From positions 62,001 to 126,000 of the forward strand of contig NW_027473328.1 in NCBI RefSeq assembly GCF_050947335.1: 64,000 bases of DNA. Reading direction: 5' to 3'. This document shows, one piece after another, positions 15,474 through 31,489 of this stretch (position 1 is the stretch's first letter; each line of letters opens with the position of its first letter). The notes beneath the pieces are model-generated. The model saw only the letters and a list, made by a program, of their open reading frames with translations, did not search any database and was not told where the DNA came from. The DNA comes from Megachile rotundata (lineage: Eukaryota > Arthropoda > Insecta > Hymenoptera > Megachilidae). The position numbers and the translations under genes were made by a program.

Positions 15474-15585
15474 TACAAAAACAATCATACAATCACAATC
15501 ATACAATCATAATCATATAATCACACTCATAAAATTGCAATCATACAATCGCAATCATACAATCACAATCATACCATCACAACCA
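15474..15585 (+). repeat. Kappa half, truncated on the right
   Basis: TAAAATTG at 15530, but the module stops after TACCATCACAACCA. The TACAGGC- and TGAAATC- monomers are missing and the sequence passes into CTATCG-type monomers. Confidence 0.85.
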
Positions 15586-16715
15586 TACAATCACAATCAT
15601 ACAATCACAATCATACTATCGCAATCATACAATCACAATCATACAATCACAATCATACAATCACAATCATACAACCACAATAATACAATCACAATCATAC
15701 GATCGCAATCATACAATCGCAATCATACACTCACAATCATTCAATCACAATGATAAAATCACAATCATACAATGACAATCATACGATGACAATCATACAA
15801 TTACTACTATACAATCACAATCATACAAAAACAATCATACAATCACAATCATACGATGACAATCATACAATTACTACTATACAATCACAATCATACAAAA
15901 ACAATCATACAATCAGAATCACACAATCACTATCATACAATCACAATCATACATTCACAATCATACAATCACAATCATACTATCGCAATCATACAGTCAC
16001 AATCATACAATCACAATCATACAATCACAATCATACTATCGCAATCATACAATCACAATCATACAATCACAATCATACAATCACAATAATACAATCACAA
16101 TCATACAACCACAATCATACAATCACAATCATACAATCACAATCATACAATCACAATCATACAAAAACAATCATACAATCACAATCATACAATCACAATC
16201 ATATGATCACAATCATACAATCACAATGATACAATCACAATCATACAATCACAATCATACAATCACAATCATACAATCACAATCATACGATCACAATCAT
16301 ACGAAGACAATCATACAATTGCTATTATACAATCACAATCATACAAAAACAATCATACAATCACGATCATACGATGACAATCATATGATCACAATCATAC
16401 AATCACAATGATACAATCACAATCATACAATCACAATCATACAATCACAATCATACAATCACAATCATACTATCGCAATCATACAATCACAATCATACAA
16501 TCACAATCATACAATCACAATCATACAATCACAATCATACAATCACAATCATACAATCACAATCATACAATCACAATCATACAATCACAATCATACAATC
16601 ACAATCATACAATCACAATCATACAATTACAATCATACAATCACAATCATACAAAAACTATCATACAATCACCATCATACAATCACAATCATACGATCAC
16701 AATCATACAATCACA

Positions 16716-19500
16716 ATGATACAATCACAATCATACGATCACAATCATGCGATCACAATCATACGAAGACAATCATACAATTACTACTATACAATCACAA
16801 TCATACAAAAACAATCATACAATCACAATCATACGATGACAATCATACAATTACTACTATACAATCACAATCATACAAAAACAATCATACAATCACAATC
16901 ATATGATCACAATCATACAATCACAATGATACAATCACAATCATACAATCACAATCATACAATCACAATCATACGATCACAATCATACGATCACAATCGT
17001 ACGAAGACAATCATACAATCACAATCATACAATCACAATCATACTATCGCAATCATACAATCACAATAATACAATCACAATCATACAATCACAATCATAC
17101 TATCGCAATCATACAATCACAACCATACAATCACAATCATACAATCACAATCATACAATCACAATCATACAATCATAATCATGCAATTACAATCATACGA
17201 TCATAATCATACAAGAACAATCATACAATCACAATAATAGAACAATAATTATACAACCACAATCAAACGATCACAATCATACAATCACAATCATACGATC
17301 ACAATCGTACGATCACAATCATACAATCACAATCATACAAAAACAATCATACAATCACAATCATACACTCACAATCATACGCTCACAATCATTCAATCAC
17401 AATGATACAATCATAATCATACAATCACAATCATACGATCACTATCATACGATCAGAATCATACGAAGACAATCATACAGTTACTACTATACAATCACAA
17501 TCATACAAAAACAATCATACAATCACAATCATACGATGACAATCATACAATTACTACTATACAATCACAATCATACAAAAACAATCATACAATCAGAATC
17601 ACACAATCGCTATCATACAATCACAATCATACATTCACAATCATACAATCACAATCGTACAATCACAATCATACAATCACAATCATACAATCACAATAAT
17701 ACAATCACAATCATACAATCTCAATCATACAATCACAATTATACAATCACAATCATACAATCACAATCATACAATCACAATCATACTATCGCAATCATAC
17801 AATCACAATCATACAATCACAATCATACAATCACAATCATACTTTCGCAATCATACAATCACAATCATACAATCACAATCATACAATCACAATAATACAA
17901 TCACAATCATACAATCACAATCATACAAAAACAATCATACAAAAACAATCATACAATCACAATCATACAATCACAATCATACAATCACAATCATACAAAA
18001 ACAATCATACAATCACAATCATATGATCACAATCATACAATCACAATGATACAATCACAATCATACAATCACAATCATACAATCACAATCATACAATCAC
18101 AATCATACGATCACAATCATACGAAGACAATCATACAATTGCTACTATACAATCACAATCATACAAAAACAATCATACAATCACAATCATACGATGACAA
18201 TCATACAATTACTACTATACAATCACAATCATACAAAAACAATCATACAATCACAATCATACAATCACAATCATACATTCACAATCATACAATCACAATC
18301 ATACAATCACAATCATACAATCACAATAATACAATCACAATCATACAATCTCAATCATACAATCACAATCATACAATCACAATCATACAATCACAATCAT
18401 ACAATCACAATCGTACAATCACAATAATACAATCACAATCATACAATCACAATCATACAATCACAATCATACAATCACAATCATACAATCACAATCATAC
18501 AATCACAATCATACAAAAACAATCATACAATCACAATCATACAATCACAATCATATGATCACAATCATACAATCACAATGATACAATCACAATCATACAA
18601 TCACAATCATACAATCACAATCATACGATCACAATCATACGAAGACAATCATACAATTACTACTATACAATCGCAATCATACAATCACAATCATACAAAA
18701 ACAATCATACAATCACAATCATACAATCACAATCATATGATCACAATCATATGATCACAATCATACAATCGCAATGATACAGTCACAATCATACAATCAC
18801 AATCATACAATCACAATCATACAATCACAATCATACGATCACAATCATACAATCACAATCATACAATCACAATCATACGATCACAATCATACAAAAACAA
18901 TCATACAATCACAATCATACGATGACAATCATACAATCACAATCATATGATCACAATCATATGATCACAATCATACAATCGCAATGATACAGTCACAATC
19001 ATACAATCACAATCATACAATCACAATCATACAATCACAATCATACGATCACAATCATACAATCACAATCATACAATCACAATCATACGATCACAATCAT
19101 ACAAAAACAATCATACAATCGCAATCATACGATGACAATCATACAATTACTACTATACAATCACAATCATACAAAAACAATCATACAATCACAATCATAC
19201 AATCACAATCATACAATCACAATCATACATTCAGAATCATACAATCACAATCATACAATCACAATCATACAATCACAATAATACAATCACAATCATACAA
19301 TCTCAATCATACAATCACAATCATACAATCACAATCATACAATCTCAATCATACAATCACAATCATACAATCACAATCATACAATCACAATCATACTATC
19401 GCAATCATACAATCACAATCATACAATCACAATCATACAATCACAATAATACAATCACAATCATACAATCACAATCATACAATCACAATCATACAATCAC
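16716..19500 (+). repeat. Internally deleted relative of the 4.07 kb unit
   Basis: The left part, including alpha, aligns with about 25.87-26.65 kb (alpha offset 9198 bp). From about 17.43 kb the match moves to about 27.8 kb onward (offset 10346 bp). The difference is 1148 bp, exactly 82 monomers, and the skipped part is the one that contains beta/kappa. The junction is at TACGATCACTATCA and TACGATCAGAATCA. Confidence 0.75.
17182..17405 (+). repeat. Alpha module, copy 5
   Basis: TAGAACA form at 17238, preceded by a -CATAATCA monomer. Sequence from about 16.7 kb to here matches 25.9-26.6 kb. Shortly after alpha the similarity jumps, so this copy sits beside a deletion junction of about 1.15 kb (see 16716-19500). 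Confidence 0.9.
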
Positions 19501-20261
19501 AATCATACAAAAACAATCATACAATCACAATCATACAATCACAATCATATGATCACAATCATACAATCACAATGATACAATCACAATCATACAATCACAA
19601 TCATACAATCACAATCATACAATCACAATCATACGATCACAATCATACGAAGACAATCATACAATTACTACTATACAATCACAATCATACAAAAACAATC
19701 ATACAATCACAATCATACGATGACAATCATACAATTACTACTATACAATCACAATCATACAAAAACAATCATACAATCACAATCATACAATCACAATCAT
19801 ATGATCACAATCATACAATCACAATGATACAATCACAATCATACAATCACAATCATACAATCACAATCATACGATCACAATCATACAATCACAATCATAC
19901 AATCGCAATCATACTATCGCAATCATACAATCACAACCATACAATCACAATCATACAATCACAATCATACAATCACAATCATACAATCACAATCATACAA
20001 TCACAATCATACAATCACAATCATGCAATTACAAGCATACGATCATAATCATACAATCTCAATCATACAATCACAATCATACAATCACAAACATACAATC
20101 ACAATCATGCTATCGCAGTCATACAATCACAATCATACAATCACAATAATACAATCACAATCATACAATCACAATCATACAGTCACAATCATACTATCGC
20201 AATCATATAATCACAATCATACAATCACAATCATACAATCACAATCATACAATCACAATCA

Positions 20262-20569
20262 TGCAATTACAATCATACGATCATAATCATACAAGAAAAA
20301 TCATACAATCACAATAATAGAACCATAATCATACAACCACAATCATGCAATCACAATCATACAATCACAATCATACAATCACAATCATACAAAAACAATC
20401 ATACAATCACAATCATACAATCATAATCATATAATCACACTCATAAAATTGCAATCATACAATCGCAATCATACAATCACAATCATACCATCACAATCAT
20501 ACAGGCACAATCATACAATCACAATCATGAAATCACAATCATACAAAAACAATCATGCAATCACAATGA
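20262..20569 (+). repeat. Beta/kappa module, full copy
   Basis: TAGAACC at 20318, TAAAATTG at 20444. First of three kappa-bearing modules about 1.04-1.09 kb apart (20444, 21536, 22572). The trio is repeated at 34864, 35942 and 36964. Confidence 0.9.
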
Positions 20570-21479
20570 TACAATCACAATCATACAATCACAATCATAC
20601 AATCACAATCATACAATCACAATCATACAATCACAATCATACAATCACAATCATACAATCACAATCATACAATCACAATCATACAATCACAATCATACAA
20701 TCACTATCATACGATCACAATCATACGAAGACAATCATACAATTACTACTATACAATCACAATCATACAAAAACAATCATACAATCACAATCATACGATG
20801 ACAATCATACAATTACTACTATACATACACAATCATACAAAAACAATCATACAATCAGAATCACACAATCACTATCATACAATCACAATCATACATTCAC
20901 AATCATACAATCACAATCATACAATCACAATCATACAATCACAATAATACAATCACAATCATACAATCTCAATCATACAATCACAGTTATACAATCACAA
21001 TCATACAATCACAATCATACAATCACAATCATACTATCGCAATCATACAATCACAATCATACAATCACAATCATACAATCACAATCATACTATCGCAATC
21101 ATACAATCACAATCATACAATCACAATCATACAATCACAATAATACAATCACAATCATACAATCACAATCATACAATCACAATCATACAATCACAATCAT
21201 ACAATCACAATCATACAAAAACAATCATACAATCACAATCATACAATCACAATCATATGATCACAATCTTACAATCACAATGATACAATCACAATCATAC
21301 AATGACAATCATACAATCACAATCATACAATCACAATCATACAATCACAATAATACAATCACAATCATACAATCTCAATCATACAATCGCAAACATACAA
21401 TCACAATCATACAATCCCAATCATACTATCGCAATCATACAATGACAATCATACAATCACAATCATACAATCACAATCA

Positions 21480-21661
21480 TACAAAAACAATCATACAATC
21501 ACAATCATACAATCATAATCATATAATCACACTCATAAAATTGCAATCATACAATCGCAATCATACAATCACAATCATACCATCACAATCATACAGGCAC
21601 AATCATACAATCACAATCATGAAATCACAATCATACAAAAACAATCATGCAATCACAATGA
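21480..21661 (+). repeat. Kappa half only
   Basis: TAAAATTG at 21536, middle member of the first trio. Counterpart of 35886-36067 (offset 14406 bp). Confidence 0.88.
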
Positions 21662-22389
21662 TACAATCACAATCATACTATCGCAATCATACAATCACAA
21701 TCATACAATCACAATCATACAATCACAATCATACTATCGCAATCATACAATCACAATCATACAATCACAATCATACAATCACAATAATACAATCACAATC
21801 ATACAATCACAATCATACTATCGCAATGATACAATCACAATCATACAATCACAATCATACTATCGCAATCATACAATCACAATCATACAATCACAATCAT
21901 ACTATCACAATCATACAATCACAATCATACAATCAGAATCATACAAAAACAATCATACAGTCAAAATCATACAAAAACAATCATACAATAACAATCATAC
22001 AATCACAATCATATGATCACAATCATACAATCACAATGATACAATCACAATCATACAATCACAATCATACAATCACAATCATACAATCACAATCATACAA
22101 TCACAATCATACGATCACAATCATACGAAGACAATCATACAATTACTACTATACAATCACAATCATACAATCACAATCATACAAAAACAATCATACAATC
22201 ACAATCATACAATCACAATCATATGATCACAATCATACAATCACAATGATACAGTCACAATCATACAATCACAATCATACAATCACAATCATACAATCAC
22301 AATTATACGATCACAATCATACAATCACAATCATACAATCACAATCATACAATCACAATCATACAATCACAATCATACAATCACAATCA

Positions 22390-22697
22390 TGCAATTACAA
22401 TCATACGATCATAATCATACAAGAAAAATCATACAATCACAATAATAGAACCATAATCATACAACCACAATCATGCAATCACAATCATACAATCACAATC
22501 ATACAATCACAATCATACAAAAACAATCATACAATCACAATCATACAATCATAATCATATAATCACACTCATAAAATTGCAATCATACAATCGCAATCAT
22601 ACAATCACAATCATACCATCACAATCATACAGGCACAATCATACAATCACAATCATGAAATCACAATCATACAAAAACAATCATGCAATCACAATGA
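22390..22697 (+). repeat. Beta/kappa module, full copy
   Basis: TAGAACC at 22446, TAAAATTG at 22572, last member of the first trio. Counterpart at offset 14392 bp. Confidence 0.9.
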
Positions 22698-23271
22698 TAC
22701 AATCACAATCATACAATCACAATCATACAATCACAATCATACAATCACAATCATACAATCACAATCATACAATCACAATCATACAATCACAATCATACAA
22801 TCACAATCATACAATCACTATCATACGATCACAATCATACGAAGACAATCATACAATTAATACTATACAATCACAATCATACAAAAACAATCATACAATC
22901 ACAATCATACGATGACAATCATACAATTACTACTATACAATCACAATCATACAAAAACAATCATACAATCACAATCATACGATGACAATCATACAATTAC
23001 TACTATACAATCACAATCATACAAAAACAATCATACAATCACAACCATACAATCACAATCATACTATCGCAATCATACAATCACAATCATACAATCACAA
23101 TCATACAATCACAATCATACTATCGCAATCATACAATCACAATCATACAATCACAATCATACAATCACAATCATACAATCACAATAATACAATCACAATC
23201 ATACAATCACAATCATACAATCACAATCATACAATCACAATCATACAATCACAATCATACAATCACAATCA

Positions 23272-23411
23272 TGCAATTACAATCATACGATCATAATCAT
23301 ACAAGAAAAATCATACAATCACAATAATAGAACCATAATCATACAACCACAATCATGCAATCACAATCATACAATCACAATCATACAATCACAATCATAC
23401 AAAAACAATCA
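23272..23411 (+). repeat. Beta half fused to a TACGATG cassette
   Basis: TAGAACC at 23328. After TACAAAA- the kappa half is missing and the array goes to TACGATG- with TACAATTACTACTA. The same fusion is found at 37650 and 45767, so it happened once and was copied. Confidence 0.88.
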
Positions 23412-24601
23412 TACAATCACAATCATACGATGACAATCATACAATTACTACTATACAATCACAATCATACAAAAACAATCATACAATCACAATCATACGA
23501 TGACAATCATACAATTACTACTATACAATCACAATCATACAAAAACAATCATACAATCACAATCATACATTCACAATCATACAATCACAATCATACAATC
23601 ACAATCATACAATCACAATCATACAATCACAATCATACAATCACAATAATACAATCACAATCATACAATCACAATCATACAATCACAATCATACAATCAC
23701 AATCATACAATCACAATCATACAATCACAATCATACAATCACAATCATACAATCACAATCATACAATCACAATCATACAAAAACAATCATACAATCACAA
23801 TCATACGAAGACAATCCTACAATTACTACTATACAATCACAATCATACAATCTCAATCATACGATGACAATCATGCAATTACTACTATACAATCACAATC
23901 ATACAATCACAATCATACAATCACAATCATACATTCACAATCATACAATCACAATCATACAATCACAATCATACAATCACAATAATACAATCACAATCAT
24001 ACAATCTCAATCATACAATCACTATCATACAATCACAATCATACAATCACAATCATACAATCACAATCATACAATCACAATCATACAATCACAATCATAC
24101 AATCACAATCATACAATCACAATCATACAATCACAATCATACAATCACAATCATACAATCACAATCATACAATCACAATCATACTATCGCAATCATACAA
24201 TCACAATCATACAATCACAATAATACAATCACAATCATACAATCACAATCATACAATCACAATCATACAAAAACAATCATACAATCACAATCATACAATC
24301 ACAATCATATGATCACAATCATACAATCACAATGATACAATCACAATCATACAATCACAATCATACAATCACAATCATACGATCACAATCATACGAAGAC
24401 AATCATACAATTACTACTATACAATCACAATCATACAAACACAATCATACAATCACAATCATACTATCGCAATCATACAATCACAATCATACAATCACAA
24501 TCATACAATCACAATAATACAATCACAATCATACAATCTCAATCATACAATCGCAATCATACAATCACAATCATACAATCACAATCATGCAATCACAATC
24601 A

Positions 24602-24713
24602 TACAAACACAATCATACAATCACAATCATACTATCGCAATCATACAATCACAATCGTACAATCACAATCATACAATCACAATCATTCAATCACAATCAT
24701 GCAATCACAATCA
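24602..24713 (+). repeat. Gamma module, copy 3 (solitary)
   Basis: Not followed by a second gamma. The block passes to alpha at 25064 instead. Its left flank from about 24.33 kb matches 41.79 kb (offset 17456 bp). Confidence 0.88.
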
Positions 24714-25063
24714 TACAATCACAATCATACAATCACAATCATACGATCACAATCATACGAAGACAATCATACAATTACTACTATACAACCACAATCATAC
24801 AAAAACAATCATACAATCACAATCATACGATGACAATCATACAATTACTACTATACAATCACAATCATACAAAAACAATCATACAATCACAATCATACAA
24901 TCACAATCATACATTCACAATCATACAATCACAATCATACAATCACAATCATACAATCACAATAATACAATCACAATCATACAATCTCAATCATACAATC
25001 ACAATCATACAATCACAATCATACAATCACAATCATACAATCACAATCATACAATCACAATCA

Positions 25064-25287
25064 TGCAATTACAATCATACGATCATAATCATACAAGAAC
25101 AATCATACAATCACAATAATAGAACAATAATTATACAACCACAATCAAACGATCACAATCATACAATCACAATCATACGATCACAATCGTACGATCACAA
25201 TCATACAATCACAATCATACAAAAACAATCATACAATCACAATCATACACTCACAATCATACGCTCACAATCATTCAATCACAATGA
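25064..25287 (+). repeat. Alpha module, copy 6
   Basis: TAGAACA form at 25120. It is unusual in following a gamma-type block (gamma at 24602), and it lies only 1316 bp before copy 7. Confidence 0.9.
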
Positions 25288-26379
25288 TACAATCACAATC
25301 ATACAATCACAATCATACGATCACAATCATACGATCACAATCATACGAAGACAATCATACAATTACTACTATACAATCACAATCATACAAAAACAATCAT
25401 ACAATCACAATCATACAATCACAATCATACAATCACAATCATACATTCACAATCATACAATCACAATCATACAATCACAATCATACAATCACAATCATAC
25501 AATAACAATCATACAATAACAATCATACAATCACAATCATACAATCACAATCATACAAAAACAATCATACAATCACAATCATACAATCACAATCATACAA
25601 TCACAATCATACAATCACAATCATATGATCACAATCATACAATCACAATGATACAATCACAATCATACAATCACAATCATACAATCACAATCATACAATC
25701 ACAATCATACGATCACAATCATACGAAGACAATCATACAATTACTACTATACAATCACAATCATACAATCACAATCATACAAAAACAATCATACAATCAC
25801 AATCATACAATCACAATCATACAATCACAATCATATGATCACAATCACATGATCACAATCATACAATCGCAATGATACAATCACAGTCATACAATCACAA
25901 TCATACAATCACAATCATACAATCACAATCATACGATCACAATCATACGATCACAATCATACGAAGACAATCATACAATTACTACTATACAATCACAATT
26001 ATACAAAAACAATCATACAATCACAATCATACGATGACAATCATACAATTACTACTATACAATCACAATCATACAAAAACAATCATACAATCACAATCAT
26101 ATGATCACAATCATACAATCACAATGATACAATCACAATCATACAATCACAATCATACAATCACAATCATACGATCACAATCATACGATCACAATCGTAC
26201 GAAGACAATCATACAATCACAATCATACAATCACAATCATACTATCGCAATCATACAATCACAATAATACAATCACAATCATACAATCACAATCATACTA
26301 TCGCAATCATACAATCACAACCATACAATCACAATCATACAATCACAATCATACAATCACAATCATACAATCACAATCA

Positions 26380-26603
26380 TGCAATTACAATCATACGATC
26401 ATAATCATACAAGAACAATCATACAATCACAATAATAGAACAATAATTATACAACCACAATCAAACGATCACAATCATACAATCACAATCATACGATCAC
26501 AATCGTACGATCACAATCATACAATCACAATCATACAAAAACAATCATACAATCACAATCATACACTCACAATCATACGCTCACAATCATTCAATCACAA
26601 TGA
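26380..26603 (+). repeat. Alpha module, copy 7
   Basis: TAGAACA form at 26436, in the first 4.07 kb tandem unit. Its counterpart in the second unit is 4074 bp downstream. Confidence 0.9.
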
Positions 26604-27107
26604 TACAATCACAATCATACAATCACAATCATACGATCACAATCATACGATCACAATCATACGAAGACAATCATACAATTACTACTATACAATCACAATC
26701 ATACAAAAACAATCATACAATCACAATCATATGATGACAATCATACAATTACTACTATACAATCACAATCATACGAAAACAATCATACAATCTCAATCAT
26801 ACAATCACAATCATACAATCGCAATCATACATTCACAATCATACAATAACAATCATACAACCACAATCACACAATCACAATAATACAATCACAATCATAC
26901 AATCTCAATCATACAATCACAATCATACAATCACAAACATACAATCACAATCATGCTATCGCAGTCATACAATCACAATCATACAATCATAATCATACAA
27001 TCACAATAATACAATCACAATCATACAATCACAATCATACAGTCACAATCGTACTATCGCAATCATATAATCACAATCATACAATCACAATCATACAATC
27101 ACAATCA

Positions 27108-27415
27108 TGCAATTACAATCATACGATCATAATCATACAAGAAAAATCATACAATCACAATAATAGAACCATAATCATACAACCACAATCATGCAATCAC
27201 AATCATACAATCACAATCATACAATCACAATCATACAAAAACAATCATACAATCACAATCATACAATCATAATCATATAATCACACTCATAAAATTGCAA
27301 TCATACAATCGCAATCATACAATCACAATCATACCATCACAATCATACAGGCACAATCATACAATCACAATCATGAAATCACAATCATACAAAAACAATC
27401 ATGCAATCACAATGA
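27108..27415 (+). repeat. Beta/kappa module, full copy
   Basis: TAGAACC at 27164, TAAAATTG at 27290, in the first 4.07 kb tandem unit. Counterpart 4074 bp downstream. Confidence 0.9.
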
Positions 27416-30400
27416 TACAATCACAATCATACAATCACAATCATACAATCACAATCATACAATCACTATCATCCGATCACAATCATACGAAGACAATCAT
27501 ACAATTACTACTACACAGTCACAATCATACAAAAACAATCATACAATCACAATCATACGATGACAATCATACAATTACTACTATACAATCACAATCATAC
27601 AAAAACAATCATACAATCAGAACCACACAATCACTATCATACAATCACAATCATACATTCACAATCATACAATCACAATCATACAATCACAATCATACAA
27701 TCACAATAATACGATCACAAACGTACAATCTCAATCATACAATCACAATTATACAATCACAATCATACAATCACAATCATACAATCACTATCATACGATC
27801 ACAATCATACGAAGACAATCATACAGTTACTACTATACAATCACAATCATACAAAAACAATCATACAATCACAATCATACGATGACAATCATACAATTAC
27901 TACTATACAATCACAATCATACAAAAACAATCATACAATCAGAATCACACAATCGCTATCATACAATCACAATCATACATTCACAATCATACAATCACAA
28001 TCATACAATCACAATCATACAATCACAATCATACAATCACAATAATACAATCACAATCATACAATCTCAATCATACAATCACAATTATACAATCACAATC
28101 ATACAATCACAATCATACAATCACAATCATACTATCGCAATCATACAATCACAATCATACAATCACAATCATACAATCACAATCATACTTTCGCAATCAT
28201 ACAATCACAATCATACAATCACAATCATACAATCACAATAATACAATCACAATCATACAATCACAATCATACAAAAACAATCATACAAAAACAATCATAC
28301 AATCACAATCATACAATCACAATCATACAATCACAATCATACAAAAACAATCATACAATCACAATCATATGATCACAATCATACAATCACAATGATACAA
28401 TCACAATCATACAATCACAATCATACAATCACAATCATACAATCACAATCATACGATCACAATCATACGAAGACAATCATACAATTGCTACTATACAATC
28501 ACAATCATACAAAAACAATCATACAATCACAATCATACGATGACAATCATACAATTACTACTATACAATCACAATCATACAAAAACAATCATACAATCAC
28601 AATCATACAATCACAATCATACAATCACAATCATACATTCACAATCATACAATCACAATCATACAATCACAATCATACAATCACAATAATACAATCACAA
28701 TCATACAATCTCAATCATACAATCACAATCATACAATCACAATCATACAATCACAATCATACAATCACAATCATACAATCACAATCGTACAATCACAATA
28801 ATACAATCAATATCATACAATCACAATCATACAATCACAATCATACAATCACAATCATACAATCACAATCATACAATCACAATCATACAAAAACAATCAT
28901 ACAATCACAATCATACAATCACAATCATATGATCACAATCATACAATCACAATGATACAATCACAATCATACAATCACAATCATACAATCACAATCATAC
29001 GATCACAATCATACGAAGACAATCATACAATTACTACTATACAATCACAATCATACAATCACAATCATACAAAAACAATCATACAATCACAATCATACAA
29101 TCACAATCATATGATCACAATCATATGATCACAATCATACAAACGCAATGATACAGTCACAATCATACAATCACAATCATACAATCACAATCATACAATC
29201 ACAATCATACGATCACAATCATACAATCACAATCATACAATCACAATCATACGATCACAATCATACAAAAACAATCATACAATCACAATCATACGATGAC
29301 AATCATACAATCACAATCATATGATCACAATCATATGATCACAATCATACAATCGCAATGATACAGTCACAATCATACAATCACAATCATACAATCACAA
29401 TCATACAATCACAATCATACGATCACAATCATACAATCACAATCATACAATCACAATCATACGATCACAATCATACAAAAACAATCATACAATCACAATC
29501 ATACGATGACAATCATACAATTACTACTATACAATCACAATCATACAAAAACAATCATACAATCACAATCATACAATCACAATCATACATTCAGAATCAT
29601 ACAATCACAATCATACAATCACAATCATACAATCACAATAATACAATCACAATCATACAATCTCAATCATACAATCACAATCATACAATCACAATCATAC
29701 AATCTCAATCATACAATCACAATCATACAATCACAATCATACAATCACAATCATACTATCGCAATCATACAATCACAATCATACAATCACAATCATACAA
29801 TCACAATAATACAATCACAATCATACAATCACAATCATACAATCACAATCATACAATCACAATCATACAAAAACAATCATACAATCACAATCATACAATC
29901 ACAATCATATGATCACAATCACATGATCACAATCATACAATCGCAATGATACAATCACAGTCATACAATCACAATCATACAATCACAATCATACAATCAC
30001 AATCATACGATCACAATCATACGATCACAATCATACGAAGACAATCATACAATTACTACTATACAATCACAATCATACAAAAACAATCATACAATCACAA
30101 TCATACGATGACAATCATACAATTACTACTATACAATCACAATCATACAAAAACAATCATACAATCACAATCATATGATCACAATCATACAATCACAATG
30201 ATACAATCACAATCATACAATCACAATCATACAATCACAATCATACGATCACAATCATACGATCACAATCGTACGAAGACAATCATACAATCACAATCAT
30301 ACAATCACAATCATACTATCGCAATCATACAATCACAATAATACAATCACAATCATACAATCACAATCATACTATCGCAATCATACAATCACAACCATAC

Positions 30401-30453
30401 AATCACAATCATACAATCACAATCATACAATCACAATCATACAATCACAATCA

Positions 30454-30677
30454 TGCAATTACAATCATACGATCATAATCATACAAGAACAATCATACAA
30501 TCACAATAATAGAACAATAATTATACAACCACAATCAAACGATCACAATCATACAATCACAATCATACGATCACAATCGTACGATCACAATCATACAATC
30601 ACAATCATACAAAAACAATCATACAATCACAATCATACACTCACAATCATACGCTCACAATCATTCAATCACAATGA
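30454..30677 (+). repeat. Alpha module, copy 8
   Basis: TAGAACA form at 30510, in the second 4.07 kb tandem unit. This is the last alpha before a gap of about 27 kb with none. Confidence 0.9.
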
Positions 30678-31181
30678 TACAATCACAATCATACAATCAC
30701 AATCATACGATCACAATCATACGATCACAATCATACGAAGACAATCATACAATTACTACTATACAATCACAATCATACAAAAACAATGATACAATCACAA
30801 TCATACAATCACAATCATACAATCACAATCATACAATCACAATCATACGATCACAATCATACGAAGACAATCATACAATTACTACTATACAATCACAATC
30901 ATACAAAAACAATCATACAATCACAATCATACCATCCCAATCATACAATCACAATCACACAATCGCAATCATACAATCACAATCATACAAAAACAATGAT
31001 ACAATCACAATCATACAATCACAATCATGCTATCGCAGTCATACAATCACAATCATACAATCATAATCATACAATCACAATAATACAATCACAATCATAC
31101 AATCACAATCATACAGTCACAATCGTACTATCGCAATCATATAATCACAATCATACAATCACAATCATACAATCACAATCA

Positions 31182-31489
31182 TGCAATTACAATCATACGA
31201 TCATAATCATACAAGAAAAATCATACAATCACAATAATAGAACCATAATCATACAACCACAATCATGCAAACACAATCATACAATCACAATCATACAATC
31301 ACAATCATACAAAAACAATCATACAATCACAATCATACAATCATAATCATATAATCACACTCATAAAATTGCAATCATACAATCGCAATCATACAATCAC
31401 AATCATACCATCACAATCATACAGGCACAATCATACAATCACAATCATGAAATCACAATCATACAAAAACAATCATGCAATCACAATGA
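31182..31489 (+). repeat. Beta/kappa module, full copy
   Basis: TAGAACC at 31238, TAAAATTG at 31364. It has a private TGCAAAC- monomer near 31266 where the other copies have TGCAATC-. Confidence 0.9.

Larger units (their letters stand above)
17430..23980 (+). repeat. Higher-order duplication D, copy 1 (about 6.5 kb)
   Basis: Counterpart of about 31864-38350. Offsets at successive markers are 14434, 14476, 14420, 14406, 14392 and 14378 bp, every step a multiple of 14. It includes the first beta/kappa trio, the beta fusion at 23272, and a rearranged junction with TGCAATTACAAGCA at 20024 (34444 in copy 2). The boundaries are approximate. Confidence 0.78.
25834..29907 (+). repeat. 4.07 kb tandem higher-order unit, copy 1
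   Basis: Starts at TATGATC- followed by the rare monomer CATGATCACAATCA (25848). That pair recurs at 29908 and 29922, exactly where this copy ends, so the two units abut head to tail. Internal order is cassettes, alpha, cassette, beta/kappa, TCCGATC- marker (27472), more cassettes. Offsets to copy 2 grow from 4074 to 4088 to 4102 bp, so copy 2 has gained monomers in this part. Confidence 0.82.

Noticed and set aside
20449..22554. A 701-codon open reading frame, and the many similar forward ORFs, as protein-coding genes
   Set aside because: They start and stop at random point variants (for example TAG in beta, TAA in -CAATAA, frame use of TGA in TATGATC-). All frames give the same peptide, and none has an upstream signal or non-repeat domain. 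Stop-free reading follows from the consensus alone.
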